A stretch of DNA of 64,000 bases from assembly GCF_000217795.1 (NCBI RefSeq), contig NC_015681.1, positions 1,479,244 to 1,543,243 on the forward strand, given 5' to 3'. The stretch's first letter is position 1. Each line of letters opens with the position of its first letter. The translations under genes and the position numbers were made by a program. This DNA comes from Thermodesulfatator indicus DSM 15286. GTDB taxonomy: Bacteria; Desulfobacterota; Thermodesulfobacteria; Thermodesulfobacteriales; Thermodesulfatatoraceae. This document shows, in pieces, positions 16,694-25,659 of the stretch. Below the pieces are notes generated by a model. The model made no database searches and was not told the origin of the DNA. It saw only the letters and a list, made by a program, of their open reading frames with translations.

Positions 16694-19090
16694 ATGGGTA
16701 CCGAAAAGGAATTGAAAGCTAAAGAAGCGCTACCGGTAAAGAAAGAAGAAAATTCTGAAGCCGAAGAATACAAAGAACTGCCGATTATACCCAGTGACGC
16801 CGTACTTTTCCCGCACATGGTCATGCCCTTTATGGTGCATGAGCCGGGACTTTTGCGTCTCATAGACGATGCGCTTTCTGGTGACCGCATGGTGGCGATA
16901 GTAGCGGTAAAGGAACCCAAAAAAGAACATAAAGAACTCTACGATATAGGCACCGCCGCCGTCATTTTAAAGGCCACCCGCCTTGAGCCTGACCAGATCA
17001 GAGTAGTGGTTCAAGGTGTTTCACGTATTGAGCTTGAAGACATCGTTTCTGACAAACCTTACCTTAAAGGCAAAGTCAAAATCCTTGACGACTACCTTGC
17101 CCACGACGTAGAAGTTGAGGCCCTTATGGTTAGCATCCGCCAGCTTTTCGCCAAAGCCCTTGAGTTTTTGCCTCAACTTCCTCAGGAAATTAAGACTCTC
17201 GCCCTTGGTATTGAAGAACCTGGGGCTTTAGCTGATCTGGTGGCTAGCCATTTAAATGTTTCTCACCAGGAAAAGCAGGAAGTTCTTGAAACCCTTGACG
17301 TAAAAGAACGCCTCAAAAAAATTCACCAGCTCCTCGTCAAACAAATAGAAATTCTTGAGCTCGGCCAGAAGATACAGGACGAAGTGCGCGGCCGCATGGA
17401 AAAGGCCCAGCGTGAGTATTACCTGCGCGAACAGCTAAAAGTAATCCGCAAAGAACTTGGTGAGGCCGAAGGCATTGAGGCCGAAATAGAAGAACTAAGA
17501 GAAAAACTGGCCAAAAAGAAGCTTCCTGACTACGTGCGTGAGGAGGCAGAAAAAGAACTAAAGCGTCTCGCTCGCATTCACCCAACTTCGGCCGAATACA
17601 CGGTTATCAGAAACTATCTTGACTGGATCCTTGAATTACCTTGGGAAGAAAGCACCGAAGACCATATAGACCTTAAACTTGCCAAGAAGATCCTTGACGA
17701 AGACCACTACAACCTTGAAAAGGTTAAAAAGCGCATTCTTGAATACCTGGCCGTGCGCAAGCTAAAACCAGACGCCAAAGGGCCGATTCTCTGCTTTGTG
17801 GGTCCACCTGGCGTGGGTAAAACTTCCCTTGGGCGCTCTATTGCCAAGGCGCTTGGGCGCAAGTTTTGGCGCATTTCCCTTGGCGGCGTACGCGACGAGG
17901 CGGAGATTCGCGGCCACCGCCGCACTTACGTAGGGGCCATGCCTGGCCGCATTATCCAGGCTCTAAGGCGCGTAGGAGTTAATAACCCCGTGCTCATGCT
18001 TGACGAGATAGACAAAATTGGAGCGGATTTCCGCGGAGACCCAGCCGCAGCGCTCCTTGAAGTGCTTGACCCTGAACAGAACAAGAATTTCTCTGACCAC
18101 TACCTTGAAATTCCCTTTGACCTTTCCAAGGTAATTTTTATTGCCACGGCTAACGTGCTTGACACGATACCAGCTCCCCTTCTTGACCGCATGGAAGTTA
18201 TTGAGATTCCCGGCTACACCGAGGAAGACAAACTGAAAATAGCCAAACATTACCTTGTGCCGCGCCAGCTTGAGGCCCACGGCCTAACCAAAGAACAGCT
18301 CAAGTTTACTGACCGGGCGCTTCTTCAGATCATCCGCTACTACACCCGTGAGGCGGGCGTGCGAAACCTTGAGCGTGAGATAGGGGCCGTTTGTCGGGCG
18401 GTAGCCAGGGAGTTTGCCGAAGGGCGCACTGAGCCGGTAAAAGTGCGGGTAAAAGACGTAGAAAAATATCTCGGCCCGCCTAAGTATCTCCCTGAAGTGG
18501 CCGAAAGAGTTAAAGTGCCTGGCGTGGCTATAGGCCTTGCTTGGACGCCTGTTGGTGGTGAAATTCTCTTTATTGAAGCCACCAAGATGAAAGGCTCTGG
18601 CCGTTTGATTCTTACCGGAAAACTTGGTGACGTCATGCGCGAGTCCGCTGAAGCAGCGCTTTCTTACGTGCGCTCGCGGGCCAAAGACTTCGGCATTGAC
18701 GAAGATATCTTTTCCAAAATAGACATTCACGTGCACGTGCCTTCAGGGGCGGTGCCTAAAGACGGCCCCAGTGCCGGTATCACCATCCTGGCCGCGCTCG
18801 TAAGCTTACTTACCGAGCGCACTGTGCGCCACGATGTGGCCATGACCGGTGAAATCACCCTGAGAGGCACCGTGCTTCCCGTGGGCGGTATTAAAGAAAA
18901 GGTGCTGGCCGCTAAAAGTGCTGGCATAAAAGAGATAATTCTTCCCAAACTTAACGAAAAAGACCTGGTAGAAGTGCCCAAGGAAGTGCGGGAAAAACTG
19001 GTTTTTCACCCGGTTTCCCGGGTGGAAGAAGCGCTTCCCATCGTTTTTGGCGTTAAAAAATTAAAAGACCTAAAGGGGGCTAAAAAATGA
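16694..19090 (+). CDS. lon: ATP-dependent protease Lon
   Basis: Cytoplasmic AAA+ serine protease. The N-terminal substrate domain runs from about residue 30 (ELPIIPSDAVLFPHMVMPF) to 230, followed by a coiled coil, the AAA+ module with Walker A GPPGVGKT (370-377) and LMLDEIDKIG, and the C-terminal protease with catalytic Ser693 in PKDGPSAG and Lys734 in VGGIKEK. Length 798. I chose ATG 16694, 7 nt after GGAG, over GTG 16688. The gene is visibly richer in G+C than its neighbours to the left. Its last bases overlap ku (ATGA), making lon the first gene of a lon-ku-ligase operon. Confidence 0.97.
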   Translation: MGTEKELKAKEALPVKKEENSEAEEYKELPIIPSDAVLFPHMVMPFMVHEPGLLRLIDDALSGDRMVAIVAVKEPKKEHKELYDIGTAAVILKATRLEPDQIRVVVQGVSRIELEDIVSDKPYLKGKVKILDDYLAHDVEVEALMVSIRQLFAKALEFLPQLPQEIKTLALGIEEPGALADLVASHLNVSHQEKQEVLETLDVKERLKKIHQLLVKQIEILELGQKIQDEVRGRMEKAQREYYLREQLKVIRKELGEAEGIEAEIEELREKLAKKKLPDYVREEAEKELKRLARIHPTSAEYTVIRNYLDWILELPWEESTEDHIDLKLAKKILDEDHYNLEKVKKRILEYLAVRKLKPDAKGPILCFVGPPGVGKTSLGRSIAKALGRKFWRISLGGVRDEAEIRGHRRTYVGAMPGRIIQALRRVGVNNPVLMLDEIDKIGADFRGDPAAALLEVLDPEQNKNFSDHYLEIPFDLSKVIFIATANVLDTIPAPLLDRMEVIEIPGYTEEDKLKIAKHYLVPRQLEAHGLTKEQLKFTDRALLQIIRYYTREAGVRNLEREIGAVCRAVAREFAEGRTEPVKVRVKDVEKYLGPPKYLPEVAERVKVPGVAIGLAWTPVGGEILFIEATKMKGSGRLILTGKLGDVMRESAEAALSYVRSRAKDFGIDEDIFSKIDIHVHVPSGAVPKDGPSAGITILAALVSLLTERTVRHDVAMTGEITLRGTVLPVGGIKEKVLAAKSAGIKEIILPKLNEKDLVEVPKEVREKLVFHPVSRVEEALPIVFGVKKLKDLKGAKK

Positions 19091-19869
19091 AGGCTAGCTG
19101 GTCAGGTTTTTTGCGTATCGGCCTGGTGACTATACCGGTTAAGCTTTACCCGGCGGTGGTGAAACGGGCTATTTCGTTTCACCTTATCCACAAAGACTGT
19201 GGCAGCCGCATCAAATATTTAAAGTATTGCCCCAGGTGCGACAGAGTCCTTGAAGACGAAGAGATTGTGCGGGCCTACTTTCTTGATAAGGACCATTACG
19301 TGGTCATCACCGACGAAGAGCTCGCCAGTCTCAAACTGGCCTCAACAGACACCATTGAAGTCAAATACTTTGTGGACGAAAAAGAAGTGGCCCCCATTTA
19401 TTACGCTGACGCCCATTATCTTTTGCCTGAGGGCGAAGGAGGCAAAGAGGCCTTTGCCATTTTTTATAAGGTCATGGAAGAAAAAGGCCGGGCCGCCGTG
19501 GGCCAGGCGGTGATCCGCCAGCGAGAATATCCTTTTTTGATCAAGCCCTATCAGGGTAAATTTTTGGCCTCAACCCTTCATTACTATCAGGATGTTATTA
19601 AGGCCGAAGATTTAAAAGTTGAAATTGACGAAAAGAAGCTTGACCCCCGCTACCTTGACCTGGCCGCACGCCTGGTGGACTCCCTCACCGAGCCGTTTAA
19701 ACCTGAAGAGCTGGTGGATCATTTTGCCGAGGCGGTGTTAAAGCTTGTAGAGGCCAAGGCCCGTGGTGAGAAGTTTGAACTTAAAGCAGCCGAAGAAAAG
19801 GCCAAGGTTATTAGCTTTATGGAGGCCCTTAAGGCTAGCCTAGAAAAGGCGGAGAAAAAGGCGGCCTGA
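19087..19869 (+). CDS. ku: Non-homologous end-joining protein Ku
   Basis: Bacterial Ku (260 aa), a homodimeric ring that binds DNA double-strand ends and recruits the ligase. The core is recognisable from WSGFLRIGLVTIPVKLYPA, ISFHLIHKDCGSRIKYLKYC and the cysteine pair CPRC, through YYADAHYLLPEGEGG and EKGRAAVGQAVIRQREY, to the C-terminal helical arm. The C-terminus is Lys/Glu-rich. Coupled at both ends: 4-bp overlap with lon, 1-bp overlap with the ligase. Confidence 0.95.
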   Translation: MKASWSGFLRIGLVTIPVKLYPAVVKRAISFHLIHKDCGSRIKYLKYCPRCDRVLEDEEIVRAYFLDKDHYVVITDEELASLKLASTDTIEVKYFVDEKEVAPIYYADAHYLLPEGEGGKEAFAIFYKVMEEKGRAAVGQAVIRQREYPFLIKPYQGKFLASTLHYYQDVIKAEDLKVEIDEKKLDPRYLDLAARLVDSLTEPFKPEELVDHFAEAVLKLVEAKARGEKFELKAAEEKAKVISFMEALKASLEKAEKKAA

Positions 19870-20777
19870 TGTTACCGGCTTATATTAAGCCCATGCTGGC
19901 CAAGCTCTCAAGCCCCTTTGATTCCCCACGCTTTCTTTACGAAATCAAGTGGGACGGCACAAGGTGCCTTATTTTCATAGAAAACGGAAAGGTGCGTTTG
20001 CAAAACCGCCGCCTTAACGACATTACCTATCGCTACCCGGAGTTCTGGGACCTACCAAAGCTCGTTCCCGGTGACGGGATTATTTTTGACGGCGAAATCG
20101 TGGTCTTAAAAGACGGCCGGCCTGAATTTCGCCTGTTACAGGAAAGAGAACACGTAAAGAGTCCGCTGAAAATCAAAATGCTCTCCGAGCGTCTGCCCGC
20201 CACCTACATGGCCTTTGACCTGCTTTACTTTGAAGGAAAGCCTATTTTGGATAAGCCTTTGCGTGAGCGCAAGGCCCTCTTGAAAGAACTGCTTCCCGAA
20301 AGTCCTTTTGTGGCGGAGTCTCAGTATATTCTGGAAAAGGGTGTGGCCTTTTTTGAACAAGTGGTAGCCCAGGGTTTTGAAGGGGTTATGGCCAAGGACT
20401 TAGAAAGCCCGTATCTTCCGGGCAAAAGGGTTGACTTCTGGCTCAAGTTCAAGCCCCGCGGAAAAAGAACCTGCGTCATCGTGGGCTATTTGTTGCGGCC
20501 AGACGGCACGCTAAAAAGCCTTTTGATAGCTGAGCCCACAGAAAAAGGGCTTGTCTATCGCGGAAAAGTGGCCAGCGGCTTAAACACTCATCTTTCGGCG
20601 GAGCTTTTAATACGGCTTAAAGGGCTTGAAGATAAAAAGCCGGAAAATTTAAAGGGAAGAGGGTTCCCCAAAGGGGCCCGCTGGGTAAAGCCGGAGATTT
20701 ACTGTGAAGTTTCTTTTCAGGAGATAACCAACCACGGCCAGTTTCGGGCCCCGGTGCTTGAAAAAGTATTTCTATAA
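19869..20777 (+). CDS. ATP-dependent DNA ligase of the LigD ligase-domain type
   Basis: 302-residue ligase with adenylation and OB domains only. Motif I is EIKWDGTR with nucleophile Lys27. Motif III-like FDGEIVVL, motif IV FEGVMAK and motif V FWLKFKP follow, and the OB domain ends in ARWVKPEIYCEVSFQEIT. The polymerase and phosphoesterase modules of full LigD are absent here and not encoded nearby, so gap filling would need another protein. Adjacent to ku, it very likely seals NHEJ ends. Its last 6 bp overlap the convergent mdh. Confidence 0.93.
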   Translation: MLPAYIKPMLAKLSSPFDSPRFLYEIKWDGTRCLIFIENGKVRLQNRRLNDITYRYPEFWDLPKLVPGDGIIFDGEIVVLKDGRPEFRLLQEREHVKSPLKIKMLSERLPATYMAFDLLYFEGKPILDKPLRERKALLKELLPESPFVAESQYILEKGVAFFEQVVAQGFEGVMAKDLESPYLPGKRVDFWLKFKPRGKRTCVIVGYLLRPDGTLKSLLIAEPTEKGLVYRGKVASGLNTHLSAELLIRLKGLEDKKPENLKGRGFPKGARWVKPEIYCEVSFQEITNHGQFRAPVLEKVFL

Positions 20778-21701
20778 GCCGATTTTTTCTATTTGCTTAC
20801 GCACCTCAGCTACTGAGAGCAAAAAGGTCTCTTTTTCCTCGGGGGTTAGCGGAAACTCAAGGACTTTTTCAAGGCCACGGGCGCCAAGTACTACAGGCAC
20901 GCCAACAAATACGTCTTTTACGCCAAACTCGCCCTCAAGCCAGACAGAGCAGGTGAGCACACGTTTTTCGTCGCGCAAAATGGCCTCGGCCATCTCTATT
21001 GCTGAAAGCCCAGGGGTGGTAAAGGCGCTTCCTGTTTTCAGATACGAGACAATCTCTGCCCCGCCTTTTTGCGTGCGTTCTACGATTTCGTTAATTTTTT
21101 CTTCGGGAAGAAGGTCTCTAATCGGGATACCGGCCACATTGGCCAGCCTTATCAGCGGGAGCATATGGTCACCGTGAATACCCATGACTAACGCCTGGAC
21201 ATCTTTTGGCGAAACTCCCAGGGCTTCGGCAATGAAGTAGCGGTAACGGGCAGAATCAAGCACGCCGGCCATGCCAAGCACTCGTTCTCTAGGAAAACCT
21301 GACACCTTAAAGGCCGTATAGACCATGGCGTCTATGGGATTAGTCACCACGATGAGGCAGCAGTTTGGCGCGTGGGGGACAATGTTTTCCACGCAGGATT
21401 TGACGATTTCCAGATTTACCTGGAGCAGGTCATCACGGCTCATACCAGGCTTGCGAGGCCGGCCAGCGGTGATAATGACCACGTCCGCATCTTTTAAAGC
21501 CGCCCAGTCCTCAGTGCCTGTTATGCGATTGCTAAAGCCATAAACCGGTGCACTCTGAGCAATATCTAAGGCTTTACCTCTGGCCAGCCCTTCAACGATA
21601 TCTACCAGAACGACTTCTTCGGCTACATTTTTCACCACGGCCCAGTGCGCTGCGGCCGTTCCTACGGCTCCTGCCCCAATGATACCAAGTTTTCTTTTCA
21701 T
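20772..21701 (-). CDS. mdh: Malate dehydrogenase
   Basis: NAD-dependent malate/oxaloacetate interconversion, part of the (often incomplete or reductive) citric acid route in such organisms. LDH-like fold: GIIGAGAVGTAAAHWA at the nucleotide site, acidic VLVDIVEG for NAD, the substrate loop AGRPRKPGMSRDDLL with the Arg residue that specifies malate rather than lactate, VVTNPIDAMVY, and catalytic His in GIHGDHMLPL. Length 309. AAGGAGGGTC precedes the ATG. It lies 12 bp after the editing-domain gene, probably co-transcribed, and overlaps the ligase tail to tail. Confidence 0.94.
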   Translation of the reverse strand: MKRKLGIIGAGAVGTAAAHWAVVKNVAEEVVLVDIVEGLARGKALDIAQSAPVYGFSNRITGTEDWAALKDADVVIITAGRPRKPGMSRDDLLQVNLEIVKSCVENIVPHAPNCCLIVVTNPIDAMVYTAFKVSGFPRERVLGMAGVLDSARYRYFIAEALGVSPKDVQALVMGIHGDHMLPLIRLANVAGIPIRDLLPEEKINEIVERTQKGGAEIVSYLKTGSAFTTPGLSAIEMAEAILRDEKRVLTCSVWLEGEFGVKDVFVGVPVVLGARGLEKVLEFPLTPEEKETFLLSVAEVRKQIEKIGL

Positions 21702-21713
21702 TTGACCCTCCTT

Positions 21714-22124
21714 TTAAATTTCTTTGAATACCTTGGCCAGAGACTCTCCAGCCACGTGCATTTTCCATTCGTTTAACCAGCCAAAGGGTGTCTCATAAAT
21801 ATTAAAACCAGTTCTTTTAAGTTTTTCTTTGGCTTTCTCTATGATAGCGTAGCTTTCTTCAGGTGAAGCCTTACTGCTGGAAAGATGATTAAATGAATGG
21901 AGAACTACGGCTTTAGTGTCAAACTTGCGCGCCAGCCATTTTATGTTTTTAATCAGCTTTTCTACGACTTTTTTTTCACGAGCTGGGTCTTCGGCCTCTA
22001 CCTGATAAAAAACCACCACCGTTTTTGAAAGACTAGTTTCTTTAGGAGTGTCTTCTCCAGAATCAAGAACTTTTTGATAAGGCTTCCAGGAAAATTCTAA
22101 AGCGTAAAACATTATGATTTTCAT
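21714..22124 (-). CDS. Freestanding archaeal-type threonyl-tRNA editing-domain protein
   Basis: 136 residues. The overall pattern fits the N-terminal editing domain of archaeal threonyl-tRNA synthetases (a D-aminoacyl deacylase-like fold): TVVVFYQVEAEDPAREKKV, KAVVLHSFNHLSSSKASPEE and the C-terminal YETPFGWLNEWKMHVAGESL. In archaea this domain hydrolyses Ser-tRNA(Thr). Here it stands alone, with no synthetase domain attached and no thrS nearby. A trans-editing role is an inference. It is the first gene of a pair with mdh, 12 bp apart. Confidence 0.75.
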   Translation of the reverse strand: MKIIMFYALEFSWKPYQKVLDSGEDTPKETSLSKTVVVFYQVEAEDPAREKKVVEKLIKNIKWLARKFDTKAVVLHSFNHLSSSKASPEESYAIIEKAKEKLKRTGFNIYETPFGWLNEWKMHVAGESLAKVFKEI

Positions 22125-22153
22125 GGAGAGATAACTTAACCGCTAGAGACTGG

Positions 22154-22181
22154 TTGACAAGCGAAAAAGATAGGATACATT
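22154..22181 (+). promoter_or_regulatory. Sigma-70-type promoter of tRNA-Phe
   Basis: TTGACA (22154-22159), a 16-bp spacer and TACATT (22176-22181) end 9 bp before the mature 5' end of tRNA-Phe. Confidence 0.6.
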
Positions 22182-22190
22182 ATTGACCTA

Positions 22191-22263
<73 letters not shown>

Positions 22264-22269
22264 CCTTGG

Positions 22270-22503
22270 TTAAGAAAGTAGTTTCTTGATTTCTTCCACA
22301 CTTAATACCTTGCCCTGTGAAATTACCTGGCCGTTTACAACCAAACCGGGAGTTTGAATTACGCCCATAAGGGCTATGCGTTTTAAGTCGGTTATTTTTT
22401 CTACTTGGGCAGGAATAGAGGCTTCTTCGACAGCTTGTTGGACATTTTGATAAAGGGTTTCACATCTTGGACAACCTGGACCTAATACTTGAATGAGTTT
22501 CAT
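22270..22503 (-). CDS. Small thioredoxin-like redox protein (TM0996/MTH895 family)
   Basis: 77 residues with a thioredoxin fold and the active site GPGCPRC (C11, C14), followed by TPGLVVNGQVISQGKV with the usual cis-Pro. These mini-thioredoxins commonly accompany YraQ/ArsP-type permeases and ArsR regulators, as here. I chose the ATG at 22503, preceded by GGAGGTGTAAC, over an upstream in-frame start within the permease remnant. The partner reduction system is unknown. Confidence 0.88.
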   Translation of the reverse strand: MKLIQVLGPGCPRCETLYQNVQQAVEEASIPAQVEKITDLKRIALMGVIQTPGLVVNGQVISQGKVLSVEEIKKLLS

Positions 22504-22513
22504 GTTACACCTC

Positions 22514-23795
22514 CTAGAAAAATTTTCCGAAAATAAAGCCACTAAAAGTGGCTATCAAAACTACTAAAGAAACAAAGGCCATGGTCTTTTTAGTCCCGAG
22601 TATAGAACGAATGACAAGCATATTTGGTAAGGAAACAGCTGGGCCAGAAAGCAAAAGAGCAAGAGCAGATCCTTTCCCCATGCCTGCTCCTAAAAGCCCC
22701 TGGATGATGGGAATTTCCGTCAAAGTGGCGAAATACATAAAAGCTCCTACTATTGAAGCAAAAAAATTGGCCAGGATGGAATTCCTTCCTACCAGTTCGG
22801 CTACATAATGTGAAGGGATAAAACCTTCGTGGCCTGGCCTCCCTAGAAAGAACTCTGCGGCCAAAACCCCGAAAAAGAGTAAGGGCAAAATTTGCCTGGC
22901 AAGAAGATAAGAGGCTTCAAACCATTCTCGGGCTTCTCCTCCGGTAAAAAGAGGGACAGGCAAAAAATTATAGTGCCTACTAAAAAGGCAAATTTTACCC
23001 CGGACAAGAAAAGAGCGCTTAGCAAAACCCCGGCTAAAAGACCCGCCAGCTAGAAAAAGTTCATTTTAAAGAGAAAACGCAGTTCAATTAGTAAAAACAA
23101 AAAGGCCAGAAAAACTAGCTTCCATTTAAAGGTATATATCTGGCCAAATATTCCTTCTCCTTTACCCCAGGTGGCAAAGATAAGTATGGCTACCAGTGTG
23201 GCCAGAAAGACAATAGTTTGCCAGAAAGGTCTTGGTGGCTTTTCTTCTTGTAAAACAAAAGAAGCGGCTCGGGCCTTTTCTTCTTTTCTGAAAAGAAAGG
23301 CCATTGAAGGGCCGATAGCAATACTGCTTCCGATAGTGGCAACAGCTCTAGCTATTCCCAGCTCAAAGCCGAGAATACGTGCCGTTAAAATTATGGCCAG
23401 AACATTTATAGCCGGCCCGGAATAAGGTAGTAGCCGGGCCAAGGCCTGCTTCATTGAGATAAAAGATAAATACTGGCAAAAAGTGGAAGCACCGTGCAGG
23501 AACAAACGGCAAGTATAGCTCCAGCTACCGAAGCTACGGCGTAAGATAACGTTTTAGAAGCCTGAGGTCCTAGATACCTCATGACTGACTCTTTAGATAG
23601 AAAACAACCTATAGCTCCAGCAATGAAAAAGGCCGGAATAAGGCAAAAGATTACGTGTTCACGGGCATACCAGTGCGCCAGAAGAACGCCTTCGCTTACT
23701 CCCTTCAAAAAACGGTCGGGGACAGGCAAAAAATAAAAAACGACAAAAATAGCCAACCCCAGCAAAATGTTTAAAACTTCACGGCGCCAGTTCAA
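22514..23795 (-). pseudogene. Broken YraQ/ArsP-type permease (two frameshifts, one stop)
   Basis: Polytopic permease with the family signature AVCSCTVLPLFASIY and later SGPAINVLAIILTARI, LLSGPAVSLPNMLVIRSILG. The reading frame is damaged three times. It shifts near 23456-23470, just after the CSCTVLP helix. A TAG interrupts the frame at about 23050, with LAGLLAGVLLSALFLSGVKF continuing in frame. A second shift lies at a run of six A (22962-22967), where one extra base would give IIFLPVPLFTGGEA. The start is probably the TTG at 23795, 8 nt after GGAGG. The family exports toxic metal(loid) or organoarsenical species in some members; the substrate is not predictable. Two GGGACAGGC motifs lie inside it, one at the second shift. 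Confidence 0.8.
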
Positions 23796-23796
23796 T

Positions 23797-24135
23797 TTAA
23801 AGGTCCTCCCAAAGATAGCGTTTATCTGCTTTTTTGAGGGCTTTTTCCAAGCCAGGAAGGATGTTTTCTTCAGCAAGCATTGCCAGAACAGTTTTTATGA
23901 GTTTTTCCGCCTTTTCATCAGCCGGGGCTAAACGATAGATCTGATAATTGCCACGCTTTTCAAAGGAAATGAGACCTGCCTCCACAAGACGTTGTAAATG
24001 CCTGGAGATAGTGGGCTGAGCAAAGCCAATTACTTCGGCCATCTCGCACACACAGCACGGCCTAAGAGAAAGAAGGGCCAAAAGTTTAAGACGAGTGCCA
24101 TCGGCTAAAGCCTTAAGACGTTTTTCCAATAACAT
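23797..24135 (-). CDS. ArsR/SmtB-family metalloregulator
   Basis: 112-residue winged-helix repressor. The ArsR-type metal(loid) site CCVC (C28-V-C30) lies at the start of helix alpha-3, then the recognition helix AQPTISRHLQRL and the wing FEKRGNYQIYRL. It heads an operon with the broken permease and the thioredoxin-like gene. A perfect dyad overlaps its promoter, so it is probably self-repressing and released by As(III)/Sb(III) or a similar thiophile (inference from the CVC motif). Confidence 0.92.
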   Translation of the reverse strand: MLLEKRLKALADGTRLKLLALLSLRPCCVCEMAEVIGFAQPTISRHLQRLVEAGLISFEKRGNYQIYRLAPADEKAEKLIKTVLAMLAEENILPGLEKALKKADKRYLWEDL

Positions 24136-24145
24136 AGTTTATATG

Positions 24146-24172
24146 TGTATAGCAAAATAGCTATATAGTCAA
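24146..24172 (-). promoter_or_regulatory. Promoter and operator of the arsR operon
   Basis: On the minus strand TTGACT (24172-24167) and TATACA (24151-24146) are 15 bp apart, ending just upstream of arsR. The spacer contains a perfect dyad TATAGC-N6-GCTATA (24148-24165), a typical placement for an ArsR-family operator. The short spacer makes the -10 assignment provisional. Confidence 0.6.
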
Positions 24173-24181
24173 GAATTTTTA

Positions 24182-24217
24182 GGGACAGGCAAAATAAGAT
24201 AGGCAAAATAAGATAGG
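24182..24217. repeat. GGGACAGGC copy followed by a tandem AGGCAAAATAAGAT
   Basis: GGGACAGGC (24182-24190) is followed by AAAATAAGAT and then a second AGGCAAAATAAGAT, a local 14-bp tandem duplication. It lies in the 170-bp gap between arsR and the next gene; nothing else is seen there. Confidence 0.65.
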
Positions 24218-24307
24218 CCGGCCAATTTCTGGAATTTCTGGAGTAATGTAACGTTGTTTATTAACGTTTTAGGAGTGTTAGGAGAGAACTCTTTTAGAGG
24301 TTAAAAA

Positions 24308-24916
24308 TTATTTCTCTTCAAAGATGAAATCACAATGTTTTTTACCGAAGGCAATGGTGTTTTCCCAAGAATCGCCTCGGTGAAACTTTATCTCTGGGAA
24401 GGCTTCAGAGAGAAAAGCTCTGTCTATTTCGCAAAAAATTTTGGTGAGCTCAGGAGTGCCTACTTCGGTGAAGAATTCGTGAAAAATGCAGCGTTTTATA
24501 ATGAAGTGGCATTTATCCTTACTTTTAGTGAGATATTCAAAAGTATTAATTTTTAAAGCCCCTTCTTTTTCCATTATATCGTTAAAAGCCAAAATTTTTT
24601 CCATAGGGGTTTTTCCAGTTAAATCTAGTTTTTCCAGATAACTTTTTTGTTCAGCGCAACCGAGGGGGATAAGCAATTTTTTGATGATTTCGTAAGCCTT
24701 GTCTTTCCCGTTGCGTTTTTGAAGTTCCTGGTAAAGGGCTACTATTATAGGTAGTTGTTTTACAAATTGGGTTTCTTCATCTGAGCGTCCAGCCCATCTG
24801 GTTTGTTTTAAAATGGCATTCTGTTTTAAGGTGGCCTTGAATACCAGCCATAACCAGCTAGGGCCCACCTCTCTACTAAGAACAGACTGAATAATCTTTA
24901 AGTCTTGTATCCTCAT
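24308..24916 (-). CDS. ATC-hydrolase-like protein (L-2-amino-thiazoline-4-carboxylate hydrolase family)
   Basis: 202 residues, soluble. The C-terminal half has the pattern I associate with this family: KDKCHFIIKRCIFHEFFTE, GTPELTKIFCEIDRAF, then FHRGDSWENTIAFGKKHCDF. Several conserved Cys and His could bind metal. The founding enzyme opens a thiazoline ring in cysteine synthesis from ATC, but most homologues in anaerobes are untested. No operon partners; a 230-bp gap without genes lies upstream. Assignment is by recalled motif pattern, so moderate. Confidence 0.5.
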   Translation of the reverse strand: MRIQDLKIIQSVLSREVGPSWLWLVFKATLKQNAILKQTRWAGRSDEETQFVKQLPIIVALYQELQKRNGKDKAYEIIKKLLIPLGCAEQKSYLEKLDLTGKTPMEKILAFNDIMEKEGALKINTFEYLTKSKDKCHFIIKRCIFHEFFTEVGTPELTKIFCEIDRAFLSEAFPEIKFHRGDSWENTIAFGKKHCDFIFEEK

Positions 24917-25146
24917 AGCAGATTCTCTTAAGTTATTTTCGGAAAACTATTCAAAAAATTAACACACTTTAAAAAGGTATCCTAAATATCATACGAAAAC
25001 CAAGATTTCCGGCCCGTTAAGCATTGGAAAGTATTAAGGGTGAAACTTATTGTTTGCCCGATGGGTTAAACTTTATAAGAAGCTTTTTTGGTACTCCAGA
25101 TTATCAATAAACTGGAAATTAGGACGAAAAGTGAATTCAGGCGCAT

Positions 25147-25647
25147 TTATTTTGCTATTAGAGCTTTGCCAGCTATCATAAAATAAGTGTGGTTACAAAG
25201 ACGGGCTATTTTCTGGTTGAGAAGGCCAAGGGTTTCGGCAAACTTCCTGGTTTCTTTGTCTGCGGGCACAGGAGCCAGGCCTACTTCATTTGAAACAATC
25301 ACCAAGGGGAAAGAAAAGCTTTCTATATTTTTAACCAGGGCTTCTACATAAAAATCAACGTCTTTCTGGTGATAAAAGAGATTTCCCAACCAGACTGTTA
25401 GACAGTCAATAAGGACAACGCCACCAGAGGATATCTCTTTAAGAGCTTCTGGAAGCTCAATCGGGGCCTCAATGGTATGCCAGGCATGGCCTCGTTCGCG
25501 ACGATGGCGTTCAATTTTTTTAGCCATTTCTTCGTCAAAGGCTTGGGCGGTGGCCAGAAAAATACGCGGTTCTGAAAATTGGCTGGCTAATTTTAAGGCA
25601 AAGGCGCTTTTTCCACTTTTTATGCCACCAAGAATCAATATCTTCAT
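25147..25647 (-). CDS. cobU: Adenosylcobinamide kinase / guanylyltransferase
   Basis: Phosphorylates adenosylcobinamide and attaches GMP in nucleotide-loop assembly of cobamides. P-loop GGIKSGKS (residues 7-14), the RHRRERG segment with the His expected to carry GMP, VVLIDCLTVWLGN and VSNEVGLAPVP are all present. 166 residues. It is the last gene of the riboswitch-headed operon acsE-RACo-cobU, linking corrinoid use to corrinoid maturation. A GGGACAGGC motif sits in the gap to RACo. Confidence 0.92.
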   Translation of the reverse strand: MKILILGGIKSGKSAFALKLASQFSEPRIFLATAQAFDEEMAKKIERHRRERGHAWHTIEAPIELPEALKEISSGGVVLIDCLTVWLGNLFYHQKDVDFYVEALVKNIESFSFPLVIVSNEVGLAPVPADKETRKFAETLGLLNQKIARLCNHTYFMIAGKALIAK

Positions 25648-25659
25648 AGCTTTGTATGA

